Shown piece by piece: positions 8,085 through 16,567 of a stretch of DNA of 44,746 nucleotides (the first letter of the stretch is position 1; each line of letters begins with the position of its first letter). This stretch comes from Marinobacterium jannaschii DSM 6295. GTDB lineage: Bacteria > Pseudomonadota > Gammaproteobacteria > Pseudomonadales > Balneatricaceae. A program made the position numbers and the translations under genes. The DNA is taken from positions 1 through 44,746 of the forward strand of contig NZ_KK211069.1 in NCBI RefSeq assembly GCF_000620085.1, in the 5' to 3' direction. The notes under the pieces are model-generated. The model worked only from the letters and a program-made list of their open reading frames with translations, was not told where the DNA came from and did not search any database.

Positions 8085-10997
8085 ATGCAATCACAAGGTT
8101 GTCACTCAAGTTTCCGTTTCCTGCGCACTCAGACGATCGATTCGCTGGGTGTGGAAGTTGCTGAGTATCAGCACATCAAGACAGGAGCCAGCCATTTTCA
8201 TATCTGTGCGGAACATGAGGAGAATGTTTTCCTGGTGGCATTTCGCACTGTGCCAATGGACTCCCGTGGCGTTGCACATATTCTCGAGCATACAGCACTG
8301 TGTGGAAGTGAGAAATTCCCGGTACGTGATCCGTTCTTTATGATGACGCGCCGATCCCTCAATACGTTTATGAATGCGTTTACCAGCAGCGACTGGACCG
8401 CCTATCCGTTCGCCAGCCAGAACCGGAAGGATTTCTTCAACCTGCTGGATGTCTATCTGGATGCGGTATTTTTCTCCCGACTGGATCCACTGGATTTTGC
8501 TCAGGAAGGTCACCGGGTTGAGTTTGAAGAGGCCGGTAACAAGGATTCTGACCTGGTATTTAAAGGGGTGGTTCTCAATGAGATGAAGGGGGCGATGAGC
8601 GCTCCGGTCTCGACCTTGTGGCAGACATTGGGTAAATACCTGTTCCCTACGAGTACCTACCATTACAACAGTGGTGGCGACCCGGAGTGTATTACCGATC
8701 TCAGCTATGAGCAGCTGATTGAGTTCTACAAGACACATTACCATCCGAGTAATGCGGTATTTATGACCTTCGGTAACATCCCGGTGGAAGAACTGCAGCA
8801 GCGCTTTGAATCTGAATCACTGTCCCGCTTTGATAAGCTGGAAGAGACGATCGAAGTGGCTGATGAAAAGCGTTATCACGCGCCGGTGCGGGTTGAGGAA
8901 GCCTATGCGCTGGATCAGGACGATCTCTCCGGCAAGACCCATCATGTAATGGGTTGGTTGCTGGGCAAATCGATTGACCTTGAGCAGCAGCTGAAAGCAC
9001 ACCTGCTGTCTCAGGTTTTGCTGGATAACAGTGCCTGCCCATTGCGTCAGGCACTGGAGAGCAGTGATCTGGGCGCCGCGCCATCTCCGCTATGTGGCCT
9101 GGAAGATTCTAACCGCGAGATGAGCTTTATGTGCGGTCTTGAGGGCAGTGAACCGGCCTCGGCTGAAGAATTTGAAGCGCTGGTACTGGAAACCCTGCAG
9201 AAGGTGGCCGATGAGGGTGTATCTCAGGATATGCTGGAAGCACAGTTGCACCAGCTGGAACTGGCTCAGCGAGAGATTGCCGGCGATGGACATCCATATG
9301 GCCTTAACCTGATCCTTTCTGCATTGGGGGCTGCCGTGCACCGTGGTGATCCGGTCGCACAGCTGAACCTCGATCCGGTACTGGAATCACTGCACCAGCA
9401 GATCAAACAGCCGGAGTTTTTGCAGAATCTGGTGAAAGAACTGTTGCTGGATAACCCTCACCGGGTACGTCTGACACTGAGACCGGACAACCAGCTCGCA
9501 AGCCGTCGTGAAGCTGCAGAGTCCCGCTTACTGGCTGAGATTAAGGCGTCCCTGAGTGATGAGGATGCTCAGGCTGTAATTGAACAGGCCGCTCAGCTGG
9601 AAGCCCGCCAGATGCAGGTAGATGATGAAACAATCCTGCCGAAAGTTACGATTGATGATGTCCCCGAAGAGTTGTTGATTCCGGAACCTGCCGTTCTGTC
9701 ATCGGCGCTGCCGGTCACGGTTTACCATCAGGGTACCAATGGCCTGGTCTACCAGCAGATCGTTATTGAATTGCCGGAACTGAGTAGCGAAGAACAGAGT
9801 CTGCTATCGCTATATGGATCTCTGGTCACGCAACTGGGTGTTGGCGAACGTGATTATCGTGAAAATCAGCAGTACCAGTCCCAGGTATCCGGCGGTATCA
9901 ACGGCTTCGCATCGCTGCGAGGCAGTACAGCTGATGAGCAGTCTGTCAGGGGATATTTCACCCTGTCAGGTAAAGCCCTGGCCTCTAAGCAGACTGAGCT
10001 GACCGCTCTGCTGCATGAGACACTGGATAAAGCGCGCTTCGATGAAAGTGGCCGTATTTGCGAAGTTGTCTCCCAGCAGCGTGCGCGGAAAGAGCAAAGC
10101 ATCACCGGCAATGGCCATAGCCTGGCGATGCTGGCGGCCAGTTCTCATATGAGTCCCTGTGCGCTCTATGCACACAACTCGCGCGGATTGGCGGGAATTC
10201 ACTTTACCAAGTCTCTGGATGATCGACTGAGTGACAGTGCAGAGCAGGCCGCATTGTCTGAGCGCCTCAGTGCGCTGCATAACAAGATCCGTCAGGCGCC
10301 GCGCCAGTTCCTTATAGTGTCCGAGAAGGAACATGAAGCCACTATGGTACAGGCACTGGAAGCAGAGTGGTCTGCACAGGAAGACTGCAGTGTTGCTGCG
10401 TTCTCCCTGGCGCCGGTACGGGAAAATGTGAAGCAGCTCTGGACGACCAGCACTCAGGTGAACTTCTGTGCCAAGGCTTTCCCGACCGTGCCGGTCGAGC
10501 ACAAGGACGCTGCGCCGCTGACCGTACTGGGTGAGTTTCTGCGCAATGGATTCCTGCACCGGGCCATCCGCGAACAGGGTGGAGCCTATGGATCGGGTGC
10601 CGGACAGGACTCAGGAGATGCGGTATTCCGCTTCTTCTCCTACCGTGACCCGCGCCTGGAGGACACCCTGCAGGACTTCGATCAGGCCGTGGACTGGATG
10701 CTGGAGTCAGACCATGATGCTCAGAAGCTGGAAGAGGCGATTCTTGGTGTTGTCAGTTCTATCGATAAGCCGGGATCACCGGCGGGTGAAGCGAAGCAGG
10801 CCTTCCATAGCGAGCTTTTCGGCCGCACGGCAGAGCAGCGTAAAGCATTCCGCGCCAGTATCCTGAAAGTCACACTGGATGACCTGAAAGCGGTAGCGGC
10901 CCGTTATCTTAAAGATACCGATGCCAGCGTGGCGGTCGTAACCAACAGTGCAACGGCTGCTGCGCTGGGTGGGGACTACCAGATCATCGAAGTCTGA
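8085..10997 (+). CDS. M16C (PreP-like) insulinase-family metallopeptidase
   Basis: This is a 970-residue clamshell zinc peptidase. The inverted zinc motif HILEH is at residues 65-69 and the third ligand region NEMKGAMS has Glu at 166, so the catalytic half is intact. The surrounding text (HTALCGSEKFPVRDPFFMM, then RSLNTFMNAFTSSDWTAYP) is the presequence-protease (PreP/Cym1) type rather than pitrilysin. The C-terminal half carries the expected second pair of M16 domains, including an R-E-Q-G-G-A-Y-G-S-G block in the position of the substrate-clamping RxxxxxY region. There is no signal peptide, so it probably degrades peptides in the cytoplasm. I chose ATG 8085 because residues upstream to 8022 are not family-like; a weak AAAGG precedes it. 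A strong terminator follows, so it is probably monocistronic. Confidence 0.9.
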   Translation: MQSQGCHSSFRFLRTQTIDSLGVEVAEYQHIKTGASHFHICAEHEENVFLVAFRTVPMDSRGVAHILEHTALCGSEKFPVRDPFFMMTRRSLNTFMNAFTSSDWTAYPFASQNRKDFFNLLDVYLDAVFFSRLDPLDFAQEGHRVEFEEAGNKDSDLVFKGVVLNEMKGAMSAPVSTLWQTLGKYLFPTSTYHYNSGGDPECITDLSYEQLIEFYKTHYHPSNAVFMTFGNIPVEELQQRFESESLSRFDKLEETIEVADEKRYHAPVRVEEAYALDQDDLSGKTHHVMGWLLGKSIDLEQQLKAHLLSQVLLDNSACPLRQALESSDLGAAPSPLCGLEDSNREMSFMCGLEGSEPASAEEFEALVLETLQKVADEGVSQDMLEAQLHQLELAQREIAGDGHPYGLNLILSALGAAVHRGDPVAQLNLDPVLESLHQQIKQPEFLQNLVKELLLDNPHRVRLTLRPDNQLASRREAAESRLLAEIKASLSDEDAQAVIEQAAQLEARQMQVDDETILPKVTIDDVPEELLIPEPAVLSSALPVTVYHQGTNGLVYQQIVIELPELSSEEQSLLSLYGSLVTQLGVGERDYRENQQYQSQVSGGINGFASLRGSTADEQSVRGYFTLSGKALASKQTELTALLHETLDKARFDESGRICEVVSQQRARKEQSITGNGHSLAMLAASSHMSPCALYAHNSRGLAGIHFTKSLDDRLSDSAEQAALSERLSALHNKIRQAPRQFLIVSEKEHEATMVQALEAEWSAQEDCSVAAFSLAPVRENVKQLWTTSTQVNFCAKAFPTVPVEHKDAAPLTVLGEFLRNGFLHRAIREQGGAYGSGAGQDSGDAVFRFFSYRDPRLEDTLQDFDQAVDWMLESDHDAQKLEEAILGVVSSIDKPGSPAGEAKQAFHSELFGRTAEQRKAFRASILKVTLDDLKAVAARYLKDTDASVAVVTNSATAAALGGDYQIIEV

Positions 10998-11018
10998 CCC
11001 TTTAACTTGACTCACTGG

Positions 11019-11050
11019 AGAACCCCTCGCTTGCGAGGGGTTCTGTTTTT
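11019..11050 (+). terminator. Intrinsic terminator after the M16 protease gene
   Basis: A perfect 12-bp stem agaacccctcgc/gcgaggggttct with a 2-nt nominal loop (11019-11044) is followed by gtttttt. Its right arm ends only 7 bp before the ATG of the next gene. Confidence 0.92.
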
Positions 11051-11051
11051 T

Positions 11052-11921
11052 ATGTCAAATCCTCCGATATTTATGGCTGCGGCGCTGATACTGGTGTCTG
11101 AGCTGTTCCTGGTTGCATCCGGCATGGTGGTGAAACAGGTATCCTCTGACCTGCCGACCGAAATGATTGTCTTTGCCCGCAATATCTTTGGCCTGATGTT
11201 GCTGCTGCCCTGGCTAATCAGGCAGGGGCCAGGCGCTATCCGTACCGATAAACTGCGTTTTCATCTGATGAGGGCGGGTGTCGGTGTGGTTGCGATGACC
11301 TGTCTCTATTACTCATGGGGACACCTGCCGCTGGCGCAGGCGGCGTTGCTGAAACAGACCGCGCCGTTTTTTATCCCCCTGATCGCCTTCTTCTGGTTGG
11401 GAGAGCGGATACCGGCGCCAGCCCGGCTGGCGATTCTTATTGGCTTTGCCGGCGTATACCTGATACTCAACCCTGGAGAGGGAGCGCTGAATATAGCGGT
11501 ACTGATCGCTTTAGGTGGTGCTATGTTGGGAGGGCTGGCAAAAGTTGTGATACGTCGGATGCGGGATACGGAATCTCCGCAGCGAATTGTGTTTTACTTT
11601 GCATTATTCAGCTCACTGATCTCGGCACTGCCAGCCTGTTTCAGCTGGACGACACCGACACTGGTGCAGGCGATGTGGCTACTGCTGATGGCGATGACCT
11701 CAACCATTGCACAGCTGCTATTGAGCAAGGCTTACGGGATGGCACCTGCTGGTCAGCTGGGGCCTTACACTTATGCTTCTGTGGCGTTCGCCGCGCTGTT
11801 TGGCTGGCTTCTGTGGGATGAGGTGCTGGCACTGAGCAGCCTGCTGGGCATTATGCTGGTGATTGTCGCCGGATTACTGGCCATGAAGCCAAAGGCTGAA
11901 AAGGTCCTGGCCTCCTCCTGA
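11052..11921 (+). CDS. EamA/DMT-superfamily permease
   Basis: This 289-residue protein has about ten hydrophobic helices arranged as two EamA repeats (about 8-135 and 147-283). It has the usual PTEMIVFARNIFGLMLLLPW near helix 2, LAQAALLKQTAPFFIPL, and in the second half LAQLLLSKAY-like and GQLGPYTYASVAFAALFGW blocks. EamA proteins export or import small metabolites; the substrate cannot be read from sequence. Start ATG 11052 (MSNPPIF) is the first family-like methionine. The only Shine-Dalgarno candidate, GAGGGG at 11035-11040, is inside the 3' arm of the preceding terminator hairpin. A second ATG at 11073 has no better site. Confidence 0.85.
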   Translation: MSNPPIFMAAALILVSELFLVASGMVVKQVSSDLPTEMIVFARNIFGLMLLLPWLIRQGPGAIRTDKLRFHLMRAGVGVVAMTCLYYSWGHLPLAQAALLKQTAPFFIPLIAFFWLGERIPAPARLAILIGFAGVYLILNPGEGALNIAVLIALGGAMLGGLAKVVIRRMRDTESPQRIVFYFALFSSLISALPACFSWTTPTLVQAMWLLLMAMTSTIAQLLLSKAYGMAPAGQLGPYTYASVAFAALFGWLLWDEVLALSSLLGIMLVIVAGLLAMKPKAEKVLASS

Positions 11922-11932
11922 GTCATGGTGCT

Positions 11933-11964
11933 GACCAGATAGGCCTCGGGTGGCGTATCTGGTC
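11933..11964. other. Inverted repeat between convergent genes
   Basis: gaccagata (11933-11941) and tatctggtc (11956-11964) form a 9-bp stem with a 14-nt loop between the convergent EamA and DUF4197 genes. No T-run flanks it on either side, so it is only a possible terminator. Confidence 0.35.
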
Positions 11965-11987
11965 ATATCCTGGCTATAAAACGGCGA

Positions 11988-12764
11988 TCAGGAGCCGCCA
12001 AATACCGATTTCAGGATGTCCGTGGTTCGGGCGGCAGGATCTTTACGGATGCGTGCTTCCTCGTCCGCCAATACGGCGAACAGACCGTCCAGGGCTTTGG
12101 TGGTGACATGATTCTCCAGATCCAGGTCGACCATCTGATTCACCATCGGCAGTTGCTTGGCTTCGCCTGCCAGATCATTGTAATAGCGGGTAACGCCGAC
12201 CTGTCCCATCGATTCCTTGATGCTTGGTCTGAACAGCGCCGTCAGGTTGCTGTAGGTTTTATCGCGGAAGTACTGGGTTGCGGCGTCGTCCGGTCCATTG
12301 AATATGCGCTTTGCATCTTCAATCGTCATGCCGCGCAGCGCCGTGATGATGATCTCGGTAGCCTGAGGCGCTGCTTTTTCGGCAGCCTGGTTCATGCTCT
12401 GCTCAAACTGGTCAACCTGAGAACCCAGACCATACTGACGCATGAGGCCGGCGGCCTGATCGACGCCTTTCGGCAACGGGATGCGGATATCCGGGTTATT
12501 CAGGTAGCCACCGGACTGGCTGATTCCCTCAATAGCACGTCGGCTGCCTACCTCCAGCGCTTCTTTCAGGCCCTTAATCAGGGTATCGGTATCCAGTGTC
12601 GTGCCGGTTGCGGCACTGTCACTACCGGTCTGTTGCTCGATCAGCTCTTTACCGGTTTCCTCCGCCTTTTTCAGCAGATCATCCCAGCCCGCGTAGAGGT
12701 TGGAGCTGATCGCTACCGTCAGAGACAATGTCGCCAGGCCGGTCAGTGTTGTGTTGATCTTCAT
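11988..12764 (-). CDS. DUF4197 domain-containing exported protein
   Basis: The protein has 258 residues and starts at ATG 12764 with a strong AAGGAG five bases upstream. An N-terminal signal peptide (INTTLTGLATLSLTVAISSNLYA) is followed by WDDLLKKAEETGKEL. The body matches the DUF4197 family: ALEVGSRRAIEGISQSGGYLNN, IRIPLPKGVDQAAGLMRQYGLG, ITALRGMTIEDAKRIFNGPDDAAT and ALDGLFAVLADEEARIRKDPAARTTDILKSVFG. It is probably periplasmic or membrane-associated. The family has no established function that I know of. It stands alone, between a convergent permease and the cobalamin pair. Confidence 0.85.
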   Translation of the reverse strand: MKINTTLTGLATLSLTVAISSNLYAGWDDLLKKAEETGKELIEQQTGSDSAATGTTLDTDTLIKGLKEALEVGSRRAIEGISQSGGYLNNPDIRIPLPKGVDQAAGLMRQYGLGSQVDQFEQSMNQAAEKAAPQATEIIITALRGMTIEDAKRIFNGPDDAATQYFRDKTYSNLTALFRPSIKESMGQVGVTRYYNDLAGEAKQLPMVNQMVDLDLENHVTTKALDGLFAVLADEEARIRKDPAARTTDILKSVFGGS

Positions 12765-12831
12765 GCCATCTCCTTATCGCAATAGTCTTTGCCGCATTTA
12801 AGCCTCAGGCGGCTGAATTAATCATGAATAG

Positions 12832-13845
12832 TTACAGTCTAAGCCCTTCCAGTGCATCGGCCAGCTGTTGCAACTGATGGCTGTTGGCTGGAAGGCCGAA
12901 ACGCAGGGCGCTGTGGTCGTCCAGCAGGCGGGTGAGGATTGCCTGCCTTGCCAGTTGCTGGTGGATCTGTACGGCTTGCGGTGAATAGCAACTCTGAAAC
13001 AATGCAGTGCCGCGGGTCGCTAGTTTATGTGATTCCAGCAGTGAGCGCAGGCGTTCGCTTTGTGCCTTTTGCCACTGTTGTGCCCGTTGCTGCCAGCCGG
13101 TGTCTTGAAGCGCCAGCGTCGCGATATATCGTGACGGAGTGCTGATATGCCAGGGCGAAATCTGCCTGGAAATATGTTCGCGAATCAGGTCGTCGGCAAT
13201 CAGAAAACCGACACGGATGCCGGCCAGACCAAAGAACTTGCCTAGCGAGCGCAGAATGATCAGCCCCGGCTGATTGCTTAAGTTGCACAGGCTCTGTTCC
13301 GGCGTTGGGTCTATAAAGGCTTCGTCAATGATCAGATAGCCCCCCCGCATTTGCTGTTTCTGCAACAGGCCTGTCAGCCAATCACGACTGTAAGCCTGCC
13401 CGGACGGGTTATTTGGATTAATCACCAGAAGGTAATCAGCATCTACTAGTTGAGGGTCGGCAGTGCGACTGTCATAGAGGTGAAGCTGATGTCCGGCCTG
13501 CTGCCAGTGGTAGCGGTGTTCCTGATAGCCCGGGTCGGGTATTGCCACTGTTCCGCGCGGCAATATGCGTGGTAACAGCTCGATTGCCTGCTGCGAGCCG
13601 GCCAGTGGCAACAGATTGCTGCAGCCATAGTAGCTTTGTGCCGCACTGACGAGACCATCGTCATCCTCCGGCAGGCGTTGCCAGATATCCCCGGGTATTT
13701 CGGGTATGGGCCAGCCCAGAGGCGATACGCCGGTGGAAAGGTCAGTCCAGGCAGGCTGGGGGATGCCGTACTGGCGGGCAGCCTGATACAGCCTGCCTCC
13801 GTGGGCCGGTCGAAGCTGAGAAGTACTCTCTGAAGGTGCGCTCAC
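12832..13845 (-). CDS. cobC: Threonine-phosphate decarboxylase (cobalamin synthesis)
   Basis: This 337-residue PLP enzyme of aminotransferase fold-type I corresponds to Pseudomonas CobC / Salmonella CobD. It decarboxylates L-threonine-O-3-phosphate to the aminopropanol phosphate arm of cobalamin. Visible landmarks: HGGRLYQAARQYGIP at the N-terminus, LSTGVSPLGWPIPEIP, NPNNPSG, YLIIDEAFIDPTP, and the Schiff-base lysine context SLGKFFGLAGIRVGF. The GTG start at 13845 overlaps the stop of cbiB as GTGA, implying translational coupling; the open frame continues to 14145 only because it overlaps cbiB out of frame. The length agrees with CobC proteins. Partner enzymes of the cobalamin pathway are not in the window. 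Confidence 0.88.
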   Translation of the reverse strand: MSAPSESTSQLRPAHGGRLYQAARQYGIPQPAWTDLSTGVSPLGWPIPEIPGDIWQRLPEDDDGLVSAAQSYYGCSNLLPLAGSQQAIELLPRILPRGTVAIPDPGYQEHRYHWQQAGHQLHLYDSRTADPQLVDADYLLVINPNNPSGQAYSRDWLTGLLQKQQMRGGYLIIDEAFIDPTPEQSLCNLSNQPGLIILRSLGKFFGLAGIRVGFLIADDLIREHISRQISPWHISTPSRYIATLALQDTGWQQRAQQWQKAQSERLRSLLESHKLATRGTALFQSCYSPQAVQIHQQLARQAILTRLLDDHSALRFGLPANSHQLQQLADALEGLRL

Positions 13846-14759
13846 AGGAACTGGCTCATATAGATCAGTAGCAGTGGTAGTAGCGCCCACAGGATGATGC
13901 CACGCTGAAGCAGGGCCCTGGCCGCATCGATCGAGTCGGCACTGGCAGCCGCACCAATTCCCAGAGCAGGGCGTGATTGCATCTGACCATGGTAGGGCGC
14001 CGCGCCGCCAAGGCGTGTGTTGATCGCGCCAGCGCCCGCCGCCATCACCGGTCCGGCATTGGGGCTTTTCCAGCTTGGTGCCTGGGCGCGCCAGCTCTTG
14101 AAGCCGTTGTCGAAATGCCCGCAGAGGCAGTAGGTCAGGGCACAAAGCCGCGCTGGTATCCAGTTGAGCAGATCATCAAATCGCGCGGCGGCCCAGCCAA
14201 AATGGAGGAAGCGGTGGTTCTTATAACCCCACATAGCATCCAGCGTATTGGCCATACGGTAGAGCAATACACCGAGCGGTCCGGCCAGCCAAAACCAGAA
14301 AATAGCTGCAAAGATAGCATCGCTGCCGTTTTCGAGCGCCGATTCTGTTGCGGCTGAAGCGATCTGAGTGTGATTCAGCTGCTGGGTATCCCGGCTGACT
14401 ATATAGCTGACCCGGAGGCGGGCCCGGTCGATTTCGTCATTGTGCAGGGCCGTTGAGACTGCTGCGACATGTTCATCCAGACTGCGGGCACCAATGGCCA
14501 GATAGAGCAGTAGTAATGAAAGCCATTGCTGCGCATAGGGTAACTGCAGCAACAGCAGAGCCGTCAACAGAACCGGGAGTAGTGCCAGCAACAGAGCCAG
14601 CGCACCCTTCCAGCGGTATGGGCTGGAAGGCGTATTGCAGCTTTTTTCAATCCAGTTTGCCCAGCGGCCAAAGCCGATCAGTGGATGAAAACGAGCCGGC
14701 TCACCAAAAATCCGGTCCAGCAGCAGGGCTAAGATGACGATAACAGCGGTTTCTAACAT
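13842..14759 (-). CDS. cbiB: Adenosylcobinamide-phosphate synthase CbiB/CobD
   Basis: This 305-residue integral membrane protein joins the aminopropanol(-phosphate) arm to adenosylcobyric acid. The N-terminus is typical: LALLLDRIFGEPARFHPLIGFG. Other family blocks are YIVSRDTQQLNHTQIASAATESALENGSDAIFAAIFWF, split here by a membrane-facing segment, and YRMANTLDAMWGYKNHRFLHFGWAAARFDDLLNWIPAR, again conserved in order. Several hydrophobic helices are visible. I preferred ATG 14759 over 14795 because CbiB proteins begin right at the LLALLLD helix; neither start has a clear ribosome site. It is first in the cbiB-cobC pair and divergent from the MocR-type gene. Confidence 0.88.
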   Translation of the reverse strand: MLETAVIVILALLLDRIFGEPARFHPLIGFGRWANWIEKSCNTPSSPYRWKGALALLLALLPVLLTALLLLQLPYAQQWLSLLLLYLAIGARSLDEHVAAVSTALHNDEIDRARLRVSYIVSRDTQQLNHTQIASAATESALENGSDAIFAAIFWFWLAGPLGVLLYRMANTLDAMWGYKNHRFLHFGWAAARFDDLLNWIPARLCALTYCLCGHFDNGFKSWRAQAPSWKSPNAGPVMAAGAGAINTRLGGAAPYHGQMQSRPALGIGAAASADSIDAARALLQRGIILWALLPLLLIYMSQFL

Positions 14760-14953
14760 CGGCTCGTATAGCGTGCAGTAAATGGGGGCGCCCATTGTAC
14801 CCGAAACTGATTCGGGGCCGCAGCAGGTCAGTAGCGAATGAGCCTATTGAATATGGCGTAATACGCAACGGTGTTTCTGAGTGGTCTGGGTTACGTAAGG
14901 CTGGATCATCTGCCAGCAGGTGTATGGTTATTTCAGCCCTGAATAAAGATATA

Positions 14954-14963
14954 CATGATCATG
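14954..14963. promoter_or_regulatory. Palindrome in the cbiB / MocR divergent region
   Basis: catgatcatg is a perfect 10-bp palindrome in the 273-bp divergent space, 70 bp before the MocR start. It is a possible operator only by position; short palindromes occur by chance. I found no cobalamin riboswitch box (GCCACTG) upstream of cbiB. Confidence 0.25.
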
Positions 14964-15032
14964 ATTAGGTATTGAACCTGTCACATAAAGCGGGCTGTAA
15001 TAGCGTCTGTTTGCGGTAATTTATGAGGCCCA

Positions 15033-16490
15033 ATGGAGATGGCTGTACTATCTGCTGATCTATTTATTCCCTTTCTGGAGCAGGGAGCTGAGTTACCTGT
15101 CTATCAAAGGGTGTTTCGTGCCATTCAGCAGGCGATTATCGAGGGGAAAATCCTGCCGGGCGCAAAACTCCCGGCAAGCCGGGAGCTATGTCAGCTGTTA
15201 TCAGTTTCCCGGAACAGTGTGAAGTCTGCCTATGAGCTACTTCAGGCAGAGGGGTATATCGAAACCCGGGTAGGCGCAGGCAGTTTTGTCTCGGTATCTG
15301 TTCCCGATGCTATAGCAGTAGGGGCCGATCGGCGGACTTCGGTCCCGGTAAATAAACCGCTTTCTGATCAGGCGCGGAGGATCGCAGATGCCCGTCCAAT
15401 CAATTCGCACCGCTCCGGTGATCTGCTACTGCCCGCAAGGCCCTCTCTGGATTGTTTCCCCTGGATGCAATGGCAACGTTCCGTAGCGGCCGCAGGGAAG
15501 GCGATGAAGTTCTCGCTGGGGACGCCGGCTGGCGGCGAGCCAAGATTGCGGCAGCAGATTGCTGAACACCTGAATGTTGTTCGTGGCCTGAATTGCAATG
15601 CGGATCAGGTCATGGTGTTTTCCGGATCTCAACAGGCTATCTTTATGACCCTGAGTCTGTTGCTGAATCAGGGCGAGTCAATCATGGTGGAAGATCCCGG
15701 CTTTCCTGGAATTGACGGCGCTATAGCCGCAACCGGTGCTATTAAGGTTTCGGTTCCGACCGATGAATCGGGTTTTGTGCTGAACTCGGGTCTGAAACAG
15801 GCACCGGATGCGCGAGTGGCGATGCTGACACCATCGAGAAACTACCCTATGGGTTACACGCTGAGCCTGAAGCGTCGGATTGAGCTGCTGCAGTGGTCGG
15901 AGCAAAACGGCGCCTGGATTATTGAAGATGATTATGACAGTGAGTTTCGCTTTGATGGCCCGCCATTAACGGCGCTGCAGGGGATGGGAGGGGAGAATCA
16001 GGTGATCTATCTGGGGACCTTCAGCCGAATCCTGCATCCGTCCATCCGGCTGGGGTATGCTGTGTTGCCCCAAGCCCTGGTGAGGAGCTTTGAGCAAGCA
16101 CGGCGCTACTATGACGGAGGCCTGCCTTCGCTGCCCCAACTGGCGATGGCGGACTTTATGGAGCGTGGCTGTTTTGCCAGCCACTGCCGCAAAATGCGTA
16201 AACTGTATGCCGGGAGAAGGGCCTATCTGAATGGCAGGATGGCCGAATTGTTCGGCGATCAACTGGTCTCTGTGCCATCCGATGGCGGCATGCACTCGGT
16301 ATACCTGCTAGCATCCGATTGCGACGACGTTGCATTGTGCCAACGACTGGCTTGCGATGGCGTTGGCGTCAGGCCGCTTTCTCCCTATTTTGACCGGACA
16401 GCTCCCAGGCCGGGTCTGGTTATCGGATTTGCCGGCTATTCAGAGCAGGAGATCGATAAAGGCCTCAAAGTGCTGCAACAGTGCCTGTAA
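15033..16490 (+). CDS. MocR/PdxR-type regulator lacking the PLP lysine
   Basis: This 485-residue protein has a GntR winged-helix domain (about 20-95: VYQRVFRAIQQAIIEGKILP, KLPASRELCQLLSVSRNSV, YETR-like wing) fused to an aminotransferase-like domain (about 130-485). Family landmarks FSLGTPAGGEPRLRQQIAEH, FSGSQQAIFMTLSLLL, EDPGFPG and IIEDDYDSEFRFDG are present. The block that normally holds the Schiff-base lysine (GTFSK.L.P..RLGY) reads GTFSRILHPSIRLGY, with Arg at 332 encoded by CGA. The TPSHQ(F/Y)P motif reads TPSRNYPMG. PLP therefore could not bind as the usual internal aldimine. Start ATG 15033 or 15039 is ambiguous. It is divergent from cbiB and ends at a terminator shared with metH. MocR proteins often regulate a divergent neighbour, which here would be cbiB-cobC; that is inference. 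Confidence 0.85.
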   Translation: MEMAVLSADLFIPFLEQGAELPVYQRVFRAIQQAIIEGKILPGAKLPASRELCQLLSVSRNSVKSAYELLQAEGYIETRVGAGSFVSVSVPDAIAVGADRRTSVPVNKPLSDQARRIADARPINSHRSGDLLLPARPSLDCFPWMQWQRSVAAAGKAMKFSLGTPAGGEPRLRQQIAEHLNVVRGLNCNADQVMVFSGSQQAIFMTLSLLLNQGESIMVEDPGFPGIDGAIAATGAIKVSVPTDESGFVLNSGLKQAPDARVAMLTPSRNYPMGYTLSLKRRIELLQWSEQNGAWIIEDDYDSEFRFDGPPLTALQGMGGENQVIYLGTFSRILHPSIRLGYAVLPQALVRSFEQARRYYDGGLPSLPQLAMADFMERGCFASHCRKMRKLYAGRRAYLNGRMAELFGDQLVSVPSDGGMHSVYLLASDCDDVALCQRLACDGVGVRPLSPYFDRTAPRPGLVIGFAGYSEQEIDKGLKVLQQCL

Positions 16491-16511
16491 GCGACCATTA
16501 AAACGGATAAC

Positions 16512-16541
16512 AAAAAGCCCGGATAGCAATCCGGGCTTTTT
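16512..16541. terminator. Bidirectional terminator between MocR gene and metH
   Basis: aaaaagcccggat/atccgggcttttt (16512-16524 with 16529-16541, loop agca) is a perfect 13-bp stem with T-runs for both strands. It serves the convergent MocR-type gene and metH. Confidence 0.95.
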
Positions 16542-16567
16542 AGTTTTCAGGCGTTTAAGAGGGTGGC

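Noticed and set aside
8106-8744. 212-codon minus-strand frame inside the M16 gene
   Set aside because: It is antisense to the zinc-binding region of the protease, with no ribosome site or family.
13845-14145. 100-residue N-terminal extension of CobC
   Set aside because: It overlaps cbiB out of frame, is rich in Cys/Trp/Arg as random frames are, and CobC family length fits a start at 13845.
14760-15032. Possible cobalamin riboswitch before cbiB
   Set aside because: No B12-box (GCCACTG-type) or conserved core could be found on the minus strand.
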